Source: Atherix ibis
Taxonomy: Eukaryota; Arthropoda; Insecta; Diptera; Athericidae
Assembly (NCBI GenBank): GCA_958298945.1
Contig: OY282609.1
Location: 28,679,212 to 28,743,211 of the forward strand
Direction of reading: 5' to 3'
DNA length: 64,000 nt
The notes beneath the pieces were generated by a model that made no database searches, was not told the DNA's origin, and worked only from the letters and a program-made list of their open reading frames with translations. Below, piece after piece: positions 11,021 to 20,600 of this stretch. A program made the translations under genes and the position numbers. Numbering within the stretch: position 1 is the stretch's first letter; each line of letters starts with the position of its first letter.

Positions 11021-12002
11021 TTCTTCAAAACAAGTAAAATTATTTCATTAAAAAGAAGCAGGTAAATTTAGTTTTAAAAATAAACAGATAAAATTGCCCA
11101 AAATTTTGATTTATTGGAATTTTTTTTTCATTTATAAAATTTTATTGAACAAAATTTTTAAAGGGTTTATTCCCTTTTTTTTATAAAATAATTTTGCTAT
11201 ATTTTTTTTTTAGAAATTCCCTAAAAGTTTTTTTTAAAAAGAAATATTTTTAAAAGGAAAAATTTTACGGATATAATTTACAACAACAAAACTGACACTT
11301 CACACCTCCTCACAAGTGTTCGAAAATGAAAATTGATTACGAAAACAGGATCTCGTCTTTGAAATGTGATATTTTCGAAAGAAAAGCCTTACCAAATCAG
11401 AAATTAACTATGAAAAGAATTAATTGGAATGAAAGAAAACTTCGACAAAGTCATTTTTTATTCTTTCAACAAAATTTAAGAAGAAAAAAAAATAGACACA
11501 GAATTAATCTTAAAACTTTCTATCTTTTTTTCATTATCAGAAGACATTTCGAAATAGTTAAGATTGTATTCGTTATGGTTGTGATTGAGTAATAGTTTAA
11601 CAGGGAATTTTCTTTGATATTAATATACATGTATTAAAAACTTATACTTAGTTAAACTGGATTGTCTTTTTTTCTACGAAAATTTCCAAAGACTTTCTTT
11701 TCGTAATTTTCATTTCGTCAACATTTCGTTCATAAATTATGAAAGATTCTCTAGAAGATTACAAGTCATTTTGCATCTATTTTGGTTAATCCTCGGATTT
11801 GTCAGTTATTTTGGTTTTTTAGTAAATTTTTTATCATCGTTGGCTTCCAACACAGTTTTACTGATTATCGCCATTATTGAATTTATACAAAAAAAAAAAA
11901 AATGAAATGGAAAGAAAAGGCAAAAGTCTCCAGTCATCATCATATCACTTGTCAGTTAACAGTTGAACAGTTGCCAACATGCTACAATAACGATGAATCT
12001 AA
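11021..12002. other. AT-rich stretch with one weak ORF
   Basis: Mostly A/T-rich. A plus-strand frame of 88 codons (11326-11592) starts MKIDYENRISSLKCDIFE. It is Lys/Arg/Phe-rich in a way that follows base composition, has no recognised motif and is judged unlikely to be a gene. Nothing else was seen. Confidence 0.45.
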
Positions 12003-12227
12003 GACCCTATTTGTCAATTTCGATCGTCTCCACATCGATTTTGGGATCTTGCTGATATTTTCCATCTATTGATTCGAAATGTGGCTGGCCGATACTCAGT
12101 TGTTGGTTGGATGATGACAATGGCGATCCTCATCGTCGACATCATAAAATTTTCCGTCCGACAACTCTCTCCCATCGACTGTTGTCGATCAGTCAGAAGA
12201 TACGTATTGACCATTAAAACTTTTATT
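12003..12227 (+). other. GC-richer open frame of 74 codons, unidentified
   Basis: The plus strand is open from just after a stop at 12000 to a TAA at 12225-12227. It reads SSPHRFWDLADIFHLLI, then AGRYSVVGWMMTMAILIVDI and LSPIDCCRSVRRYVLTIKTF. No ATG opens it; the first Met is in the VGWMMTMAIL hydrophobic stretch. An overlapping 66-codon minus frame also exists. G+C is clearly higher than in the surrounding 1.5 kb. It might be an exon, a transposon scrap or a conserved non-coding element. No family is recognised and no convincing splice pair frames it. Confidence 0.25.
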
Positions 12228-12876
12228 TAAGAAAATGTGTATGAATATTTCCCAATTGGTGGTATGTAATTGAAAAATGAAAGTTGCACAATCTCTGATT
12301 GATGCTCTCCTACCATAGATGTTCATATATTATTATTGGTCATTGATGGCTTCGTCAATTATTATAATTTTTTTTCTTCTTTTCGTTTATTAGCATTTTG
12401 CTTCTTTTTTTCGTGCTCAATTTCAAAATAGCTTTCAAGAAATAATAAATGTTTCATTTAAATATATTTTTGTATGCATACTCGTATGCCTTGATAACAA
12501 CATATTCTCTGGAAATTTTTATTAAAATCTTAATAAATCGTAAAGTTATATCATTTCTTTGGAAATTTTGTTAATTATTTCCTTGACATATTAAAAAAAA
12601 GGAGCCAAGTGCATTTACCATGTTCCCGCACCCTTTTGTGGTGGGTAAAAATTATTTTGGGAGTTTTTTAACATACCTAAACACGTTGTGATTCCGTTTT
12701 CCTTAATACTTATCTAAAGTTATTTAGTTCTATTTAAAAAAATTTTAAAAATATGAAAAAAAATTCATGAAACTAATTTTTAATTGTACACTGCTCTTTT
12801 TACTTTATATAATGAAGATAAATAGGAGCAATTTTTTTAAAACTTCTATAATAAAATCGGAAGTCATCAGAGTTTA
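12228..12876. other. AT-rich stretch without recognisable genes
   Basis: No coding, repeat or RNA signal recognised. Confidence 0.55.
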
Positions 12877-13150
12877 TCATGGGCTGCTAGGACGAAGACT
12901 ACTAATTTAAAAAAGTCTATCCTAATTTACATAACTTGTTAAAATGAATCAGAAACCATCTCAGGGTTGTTGATTGGTAAAAAAAAACTATTACTACGCC
13001 ATCAAAATAAAAAAAAATCGAGTTAGCCTTATTCCATCAAATCTGGGCTGCTTAGGATTTTTTATTCTATAATAAGACTATGGTTTGGGGTTGCTTCTTT
13101 GCGTATGGAGTAGAGGTATTTGGGCAAATTGAAGGCATTTTAAAAAAAAT
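12877..13150 (+). mobile_element. Tc1-like transposase scrap
   Basis: Two Tc1-type landmarks survive in order on the plus strand. The first is HGLLGRRLLI near 12878-12907, as in the Tc1 GL.GR..R..PL region. The second is MVWGCFFAYGVEVFGQIEG at 13080-13136, the Tc1 catalytic block of form MVWGCF...G.G.L..IEG. The sequence between is shortened and frameshifted. It ends against the mitochondrial insert at 13174. A possible Tc1 end follows at about 13540-13600. The element is non-functional. Confidence 0.75.
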
Positions 13151-13173
13151 ATGTTTCTTTTAAATGCCTCAAT

Positions 13174-13275
13174 TCAAAAGAAAAATCATTTCCATTTGAA
13201 TGTGGATTTGACCCAAAAAGTTCTGCTCGTTTACCATTTTCATTACTTTTTGTTTTAATTGCAATTATTATCTTA
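13174..13275 (+). pseudogene. Numt: mitochondrial ND3-like fragment
   Basis: A 34-codon in-frame fragment reads [20 protein letters not shown] followed by [14 protein letters not shown]. This is the highly conserved loop and following membrane helix of NADH dehydrogenase subunit 3 (ND3) of insect mitochondria. The hallmark is the FECGFDP motif, which carries the exposed complex I cysteine. Only about 100 bp are present, both ends are cut inside the gene, and the flanks are nuclear transposon sequence, so it is a nuclear mitochondrial insertion. The frame is uninterrupted and the bases are typical of insect mtDNA, suggesting limited decay. It is not a working gene. Confidence 0.85.
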
Positions 13276-13530
13276 ATTCTATCAGAACTTTGGTTAATTA
13301 GTGAAGTATTCGTTATATATCAGATCTAAATACCACAATCTATTGTAGATAGAAGAGTGCGAGAGCACTATCCATCCTCCAAGGAATACAATTAAAGAAA
13401 ACTGACCGGCAAAGAAGGTTTTTCCGGCAAAAAGCAATTTTTTGAGCATTTTTTTTATATTGTATTTTCAATTTAATTTAAGATTAAAAATTTTTTTTTT
13501 GGCTTCTTTTTATTTGACTTTTGAGTTTTA
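13276..13530. other. Spacer without recognisable features
   Basis: Nothing recognised between the numt and the possible Tc1 end. Confidence 0.4.
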
Positions 13531-13539
13531 GTTAACTTT

Positions 13540-13606
13540 CCTCCCCAGAACCATACTTTTTTGTTTGGTTTTGGGAGGAGAAAAGTGGTCGCATACTTTT
13601 GGCTTG
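13540..13606. repeat. Imperfect hairpin, possible Tc1-type end
   Basis: The arms ACTTTCCTCCCCAGAACCA and TGGTTTTGGGAGGAGAAAAGT are imperfect reverse complements. The adjacent GTGGTCGCATACTTTTGGCT resembles terminal repeats of Tc1-like elements (family form: G.CCAAAAGTATGCGACCAC). It may be the right end of the Tc1 scrap upstream. Confidence 0.4.
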
Positions 13607-14303
13607 TGGTGTATTTTATTAGTAACTTTGAATAATTTTTAAAAAGTAAATAGTATCATAAAGAGGGCAATAATATATTTGAAATGTTAATATTGCAACT
13701 TTAGAGAAAATAAAATTTTTCTAAAAGAGAAAATTTATTTAATAAAAGAAGGAGAGAAGAACAAAATGCCATATTTAAATACTATCAACATATTCAAATA
13801 CATTCGTACTATTAAATATAGTATTCGCCATTATAGCCTATACCAGTGGTGGAGAACCATTTTTTTACATGGACGTACCAAAAATTCCCAAAATCAAATG
13901 TATCAACTGTCTAGGTGTTTTTTTTTATACAACTGCAATTAGCAATTATGCTATAATTAGTGTTTTACTTAAAAATGTAACTCGAAAACCGTGTCATCAT
14001 TTAACACCCTGATACGAAAAGATAAAATTGGTTGACTCACCCTTCCAAGCAATTTCGATTAAGGTAAAAATGAAAAAAAAAGAGTTTTTCAAACGATTTT
14101 TAAAAGTAAGTATAAAAAAATCCACTCTAATTTATTAGTATTAATGAGACTGAAGTTTTCAATCATAAGTAATTCGCGTGCAGCTATGAAATATACCAAT
14201 TTTGTTACAATCTTCAAAATATCTTCCAGTAATTCGAAATTATGTTTAGAGCCTAAAACTTGCTATTGGCTAATACAATGAAATACCAAAATTTGATTCT
14301 CAA
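13607..14303. other. AT-rich stretch without recognisable genes
   Basis: No coding or transposon signal recognised. Confidence 0.55.
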
Positions 14304-14309
14304 ATGCGT

Positions 14310-15478
14310 TTGGTAAATAAATTCATAAGAGCACTTCGGTTTGTACTCCGCTCATTGAGCTACGGTAAGGAATCTTGTAAATCCCTAGGCACCGCTAACC
14401 CAGCTCAGTACAACCGGAATCGACCTAGGTCTTTCACCAGGCCGCAGTCACCTTGCATGCCATCTACACATTCATTCATGCACCATTCTCGGTCTCCTCT
14501 CAAAAAGTGTCACCGCAAATCTATTAAGGCATTCATACCGTTATCTCATACCTAACACACCACTCACATCCACACTATCACAATTCACTACAAATCTACA
14601 TGAAACTAGGACATGCAAATCCCCGTACAGACCACACTTGATGAGAAGGTGCTTGGCACTCTCCTCCACCGCCCCACAAGGGCATCTAGGCTCTGCAGCC
14701 AGTCCACGCCCGTACAGGAACCCTTTCATACTGCTATGTTCCGTGAGTAAATTCCCAAGAAAGAGACCAAATTCAAATCCAGACGCAGACACAAAGCACA
14801 CGTCCGAAATGAACATGTGCGTCCATCTGCCATTCACACTCTCATCCCATCGACGTTGCCAAATTTCATACATTCTATTCAGGATCAGTACACTCCGCTG
14901 TCGTGGACTAAGATCCTGAACCTCTTCAAGCAAGCAGTGAATGCTTTCACATAGCACCTCCAGGTCCTATGGAATTTCTCCTATGAGAAACTGCAACCCA
15001 TTGGTTGATACGGTTCTACATAAATTCAAACATGCATAGAAAGCCAGACGCTGCACAGAATTTATGCCTACTCTTGTATACTGGTAACGCATAATATCGC
15101 CCCATACAAACGACTCATACATAGCACACAGAACAAACACACTATTCTACAGGACTTTCTCCGCTCTGGATCGACGTCTTCATTCCTTGCGAAATACTCG
15201 CACCAGCATGCCAACCAAACCGGCCACGCGCCCCCTGAAAGTTCAGCCTCACCAACCTTAACTCTAAGGTAACGTACCTCCCCCAACCAAAAAACCCTTC
15301 AACAACATACAAACAGTATTCCATTCTGAAACATTCACTCCCATTCTATTACCCCATTCACTCACCATCTGCATATAGCGGCTTCCCGCAATCTCTAGCG
15401 CATACCTGCTCTCCCCCTCAATCTCAAACAGATCATCCGCATATACGATCAGACTGCAAACGGTCTCCTGCAAACTAC
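14310..15478 (-). mobile_element. R1/LOA-clade LINE, 5'-truncated copy
   Basis: A minus-strand relic of a non-LTR retrotransposon ORF2, the protein that nicks target DNA and primes reverse transcription. From 15473 downward it reads LIVYADDL (catalytic YADD at 15443-15432), then WGNRMGVNVS, VRYLRVKVGE, LYGAIL, CLNLCRTVST, GEIP-stop-DLEVL, and WQRRWDESVNGRWTH. The C-terminal zinc-ribbon-like CPCGAVEESAKHLLIKC comes last. This order is that of R1-group LINEs. The RT domain before YADD is absent, so the insertion was 5'-truncated. Lesions are few (for example Trp to stop in GELPWDLEV, and short frameshifts) and G+C stays near 47% against a far lower background, suggesting a younger insert. The 3' UTR probably runs to about 14310. 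Confidence 0.9.
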
Positions 15479-17710
15479 GTCATATTCCAAATGCCTATTT
15501 CTCCTTCATCGAGTGCAATTGTTACGGACTAGCTATATTGATGAATGTGCCATCTCTGGCACGCGTGCCCTAGGTTCACCGGGTCTATACAGTGTAATAA
15601 AATCAATTAGTTCCAAACAATGTCGTCAAAATGATCAAAATTTGATAATAAACACGTCGTTTTCACGCGATTCCACATAATCTATCCCCAACCCACCCTC
15701 ACAACCCACCCTCACAAATTGATTCAATTTAGAAAAACCATCAAAATTTTATCAAATGACACAATTGGGGTGGAGACTGGTGATAGCTCCTAGGTGCATA
15801 GGTGAAAGTACCGGTACAAAAGTCAAAAGAATGCAACATTATACAATATAAGCGAGTTTTCTGTTCTTTACAAATATTTTTATAATTTGAAAACAATTCC
15901 ATAAAGCCAATTTTTTTTTATGCAATTACATTAAAATATGTACTAAATGGAATAGTCTTTCGACGATAAAGGATTTTATGTTGGTTTGTTGTTTTAGCAT
16001 AGGAAAAATATGAATGCACTTTACTTTTTTGGTTGTTTATTATTGTCATTAAATACTGATAATGTCGTGTTAACAGCGGGTTTCCAGATACTATAAAAAG
16101 TTTTTGTTGCAATTTTTTATATTCAAATGGTTTGGTTTTTTCCACCTTAAACCAAAAAAATTGAATATGAAATTGAAATTTGCACCTTTGGCCTTAGTAG
16201 TTTTGTTCTGAGAAAAATTTCCATGGCTAGTTAGTTTTCCATTAATTCTATATTTTAACTACATACATAATATGAAAGCATCAATGAATGAATGTGTTTT
16301 TATAGTATTTGGTATTATTGTACGTTGTTACTATTATACAAATATTAGGACTTTGCATACGACCCCCTGACCTGACGTTCCACCCCTCTAGAGCAATGCA
16401 TTTTTTTAAGTCACATTTTGTTTTTGGCATTTTTCCAGTCAATCATAAATTCTCCAATATATCGTATTGGAAAACTGAATTTCTGTATTATTATCACTTC
16501 TACCACTTCGCTCACATTCTATTATAACCACCCCTAAACCATTTCTTTAACTATCTACTATGTTGCTTCTATCACAAACTTAACTAATATTTCAGTTATA
16601 ACTATTTTTAGTATAAAAAATTATTCAATCGAATAGTTTCGTTCATGTTTTTCCTCATAAACAATTTCATTACTGCTATTATTGTTAGTATTATTATTAT
16701 CACTATCATTATTATGACTACTATTTTGTTGTTGTTAGTTTTATTTAATTTATTATTGAGAAGAGAAAATAAATATTGTGTTCGATTTGTTTATGCTTGG
16801 GGAGAAATTATATTCAAAATAAAAAAATAAAAAAAAAACTCTAAATTCCCTTATATTTTTTCTTAGGGGGTAATTTTTTATAGTTAATTTTTCTATTGCT
16901 ATTATTAGAAATATTGTTTTGTTTATAATCGATGTACTCATCCATAATTTCTCTTTTTATATTTGCATTGGAAATAATATGTGTTCAAAAATATAGGGTA
17001 AAAAATCAATATGATTTATTTATGGTTTGAATAGAACTCGTACATAGAACAGGGTAGCGGTGAGATAGTAAACAAACTAAAGAAATTAATAGAATATTTT
17101 AGGGAACTTACACTTAGGGACTTACCAAGTTATCTTAGTTATTGGTTTTTAATCAAATTTTTAGTGAGAGCTGTTAAGAATTGTTTTTTCAATATCTTAA
17201 AGGGAAGAAACATATTTAGAAAAAAAAAACAAAAAAAATTGTTCTGCATGCATACTTAACAAAAAAATATTTACAAAAGTCATTAACAGAATTTATTTAT
17301 ATTTCTTAATGATGATTTTAAATATTTAAATCTGACGAATCAATAAAGTGCCATCTGATTGCAGATTTTATAGAGTCCTCTCTTGACAACAAAACGTATT
17401 TATTACCCTGGTGTGTTTATTTGACATCTCAGGAGAGTTTCTTGGCCTCTAATTTTTCTTCTTCTAATCCTCATATAATATTTCCACCTACGATATTTTC
17501 AAGTTGTTGAAAATCTTGATTATTCTGATTTGTTTCCTTTGTATGCTGGTGTTTGTCAGAGTAGTTTCTTTAGTGCCATTTTATACAATATTTATGCCTC
17601 CAATATTCCTAACACGTTCAACATATTTTTATCGACTTATAAAAGACGGCACCCAAAAAAAAAATTACAATTTTTCTGTACAAAATTGGTTAGCTAGGTG
17701 GAGAGTACTC
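15479..17710. other. Stretch without recognisable genes
   Basis: The first 300 bp are G+C-richer and include a double 13-nt repeat ACCCACCCTCACA near 15690-15717 but no readable protein. The rest is A/T-rich. Short ORFs at 15918, 16309, 16645 and 17504 are compositional. Confidence 0.5.
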
Positions 17711-17712
17711 CT

Positions 17713-17762
17713 CTATTGATCACGTCAACTTAGGACGATAACTATTGATCACGTCAACTCAG
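17713..17762. repeat. Short direct repeat, period about 30 bp
   Basis: CTATTGATCACGTCAACT is present twice in succession, each followed by YAGG. It is a small local duplication with no known role. Confidence 0.7.
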
Positions 17763-17951
17763 GCCATCTAGCGGTAACTAAAAGGCATCGCGGTTATGTT
17801 ACTAACTTGGTTCAAACGTATTAGACGCAAATGTCTTCAGAGCAAATGTTCATTTTGTACGTGGATTATAGGTCATCAGATCCGCCTCTCTTGCATTATA
17901 AGCCAATTGTTAGGTAAATTTCTTGCTATACCTTCCCAATAAACATCATTT

Positions 17952-18221
17952 AGGAGGTCTTTCTGTGCATTCATCAATCAATGGAGGATGCTTCTGTAAT
18001 GTTCCATAAAAGTGATGGTGTCACTTTTTTTGTCTTTTGTTTTATATATGTTACACGGATGGGACATCACTTAGGAATTTAAAGCCAAGTACTATTTAAA
18101 ATCTACTTTAAATTATTTATAATTGTATATAAAACAAAAGACAAAAAAGTGACACCATCACTTTTATGGAAAATTACAGAAGCCTCCACCATTGATTGAT
18201 GAATGCACAAAAAGACCTCCT
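17952..18221. mobile_element. MITE with long terminal inverted repeats
   Basis: The left arm at 17952-18049 and right arm at about 18126-18221 are near-perfect reverse complements over about 95 nt. Shared blocks include AGGAGGTCTTTYTGTGCATT, CATCAATCAATGG and AAAAGTGATGGTGTCAC. The core of about 75 bp is A/T-rich and encodes nothing. This is the structure of a non-autonomous foldback or MITE-type DNA transposon. No target duplication could be fixed and no autonomous partner is visible in the window. Confidence 0.8.
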
Positions 18222-19499
18222 CTATATGTACGCAAAAAAAAGAATTATTTCCAAAATAGTATCATTCAACACTATATGGGAAAAAATTTGAAATAACAAA
18301 AAAAAACAATTATTACCAATTTTAGAGGTATAAGCAAAAAAAATAATACGATTACTCATAGTCGAAGGTCGAGTCTAAAAAGACCACCTCCAAATTTAAT
18401 AGAAGATCTTCCATAAAAAAATTGCATTTCCCACACTTTATTACGTAAGCATAATTTTCACAATTTTATTTTATACAAACTAGGAAGTATTTAATTTTAT
18501 TTTAAACTTTTTTTCCCCTCAAAATAATGGCATTTACAGCATTTTTGGTCCAAACTTATGGGTCCATCTGTGTTTATGTTAGCATCTTGAAGAGTCAATA
18601 CCATCTACGAAAATACTTATAAGATCATATGATGACGTATATTTGGTTTAATTTAAATACTCTTCATATACGAGAGCACTCTCTGAATAGTTAATTATCT
18701 TTTTTCTTTTAGTCCATAGCACGTTGAGTGGAATATGAAAAGAAGAATGCCAACTGATGTGACTATCATACTGTCACTTGTACGAAGCTCAAAAATTCTA
18801 TATGAGAGCAACCGTAATTATTAACACTTCATATTAATATTAATGACATTTTAGAATTGAAATTTTTTTCTTAATTGAAAATTGCGTTATGTGCAAAATG
18901 GAAATTAACAAAAAAAAAATTGTCATCTCATGTCTATCCTAGAATTAGAATAATTAAGTTCCGAGTGAATTTATTCGTGTGTGAATTTCATATCATTTAT
19001 ATTTGGTTACGGCATCTACTGTTTTCTAGATTGGTTTAGGTTATGGCATACTGTAACTAGTACTATTCGCGGCACATGTCCATAGTGTTGCATGGATTGG
19101 AGTTAATGTAAATTCTGAACTCGTTAAGTGGAAATCATTGCCAAAGAACACAAGAAAAAAAATGAATATTGCAAAAAGAGAATAAATAGCGATTTTTTTG
19201 GGCATTATTTCATTCTCAATTTTAATAGAAAAAAGAAAGTCCAAAAAAAAATACACTAAATTTAGGTCAATTGTAGCACTATTAAAAATGAAAAGCTCAT
19301 TTTAGTTTTAAGTCTACCAATGTGTAGTTGAATTTTAGTCAAATTAGTAAATAGAATTGTTAAATAAAATGCAAAATATTAGTTGATAATCTGGATTCGG
19401 TTTGTCGCCTTCAAAAAAGTTTCCATTTTTTTTGTTATGAAAAAAATTCTGCTAATTTTCTTTTCTGAATTCAAGGGACTCGAAACAAGGCTGGTAATT
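18222..19499. other. AT-rich stretch without recognisable genes
   Basis: No transposon or coding signal recognised. The 71-codon minus frame at 19041-19256 is Phe/Ile-rich by composition. Confidence 0.5.
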
Positions 19500-19727
19500 T
19501 CAGCTTTGAGGAAAAAAATTCGCATCTATTGCATTCGGTGCTTTATCGATGATAGTCGTTGAGAATTTTACGAAAAATCTGGCTTTATCCGGCAAGCAAT
19601 CTACTTCAAACTCCTCATAATGCTCAGATAATATTCTACCACTCCTAAGCTCTGGGCAAGTGAATTTTTCAGAATTCAAAGTATCACCCACTATTTTCTC
19701 TTCAGTAACCAATTTCGCTCTTCATGA
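19500..19727 (-). other. Orphan open frame, unidentified
   Basis: A minus-strand frame opens without a good ATG (TTG at 19712) and reads LVTEEKIVGDTLNSEKF, TCPELRSGRILSEHYEEFEV and DCLPDKARFFVKFSTTI before a stop at 19500. Its mixed, acidic composition differs from the Phe/Ile/Lys-rich frames typical of chance ORFs here, so it could be a scrap of a transposon or an exon. No family recognised. Confidence 0.25.
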
Positions 19728-19861
19728 CTCCTTTCATGTGAAGCTCCTTCATGACCCAACAATTCTTATCCAAATACTCCTTTTAATTTCCTAAAATAAT
19801 CTAATATATTCCGCAGAATTTTACAAGTTCTGATTGAGCCCATCAACTAACAATCGATCAG

Positions 19862-20044
19862 TTGACATTTAATGAAGAATAACTCCTTCCCTTTTGCAAA
19901 GGGAGAATTATCAGAGACCTAATAAATATACATTGACATTAATGACAAATAAATATACATTGACATTATTCCAGAGACCTAATAAATATACATTGACATT
20001 TAATGAAGAATAACTCCTTCCCTTTTGCAAAGGGAGAATTATCA
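19862..20044. repeat. Nested direct repeats
   Basis: A 52-nt block beginning TTGACATTTAATGAAGAATA and ending GGGAGAATTATCA is present at 19862-19913 and again, identical or nearly so, at 19993-20044, giving a period of 131 bp. Between them AATAAATATACATTGACATT is repeated three times. The second copy abuts the R1-type relic that starts at about 20045. Confidence 0.85.
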
Positions 20045-20600
20045 TCAGGATTGGCGAACATGATGTGATCTCGGAAGCGTCGCTGAAGTTCCTGGGGGTG
20101 ATAAGTGACGCGAAGCAGTCGTTTTAGGGTACCTAAAGGAAGCGGGGATAATTATGGTACTGTCGCATCCAATGCCGAACCATGGATGATCCAGGCAGAG
20201 TTGGAGGATCCTGTTAGCGATAGTGGTCAGGTCAATTCTTCTCTATGTTGAAGCGATTTGGGCAGATGTGCTGAGTCGATCGAAAGCCTGGCGGATGGCA
20301 ACGCAGTTGGGACGCAAATATACCTACCAGACGAATGGCTACTACCTTTCATTTAGGAGCATGAACGTTTTTGGGATTATCAATACCGCTTTAGATTGGC
20401 TCCTAACCCAATGTGCCATTGTCGAAACGTGTTATTTGACTGTACTTGCTTCCGATCTCAATGCTAGTTTAGAAAGCTGATGTTGACCTCTAGAACGACT
20501 TAGAAGGCTATCGAAAGGTGGTTTCGCGATAATAGTCCTAAAAAGACTCTAGGACCAAGTAAGATGGTTTTAGTGAGTTAAAGTCCCGCACTTTGTCGTT
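20045..20600 (+). mobile_element. R1-clade LINE C-terminal relic with 3' tail
   Basis: Plus-strand frames, several frameshifts apart, read RIGEHDVISEASLKFLGVIS and VVRSILLYVEAIWADVL. These match the region after the RT catalytic site of R1-group LINEs (family form: SLKYLGV.ID... then VVRSILLYGAPIWADAL). The nucleotides between the two resemble the family's MPN.GGP...RR segment. The 3' UTR-like sequence ends GGTTTTAGTGAGTTAAAGTC, then CCGCAC, near 20567-20592; the same tail occurs at 8.13 kb and 42.42 kb. The copy is heavily truncated and dead. The 85-codon ORF at 20223 is a fragment of this relic. Confidence 0.8.

Noticed and set aside
14638..14919. Plus-strand ORF of 93 codons over the R1/LOA relic
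   Set aside because: The minus strand carries the YADD, WTH and CPCG...C landmarks in order; the plus frame is its shadow.
19862..20044. CRISPR-like repeat array
   Set aside because: Only two full repeats, no spacer regularity, and the genome is eukaryotic; the repeats are a local duplication next to a LINE.
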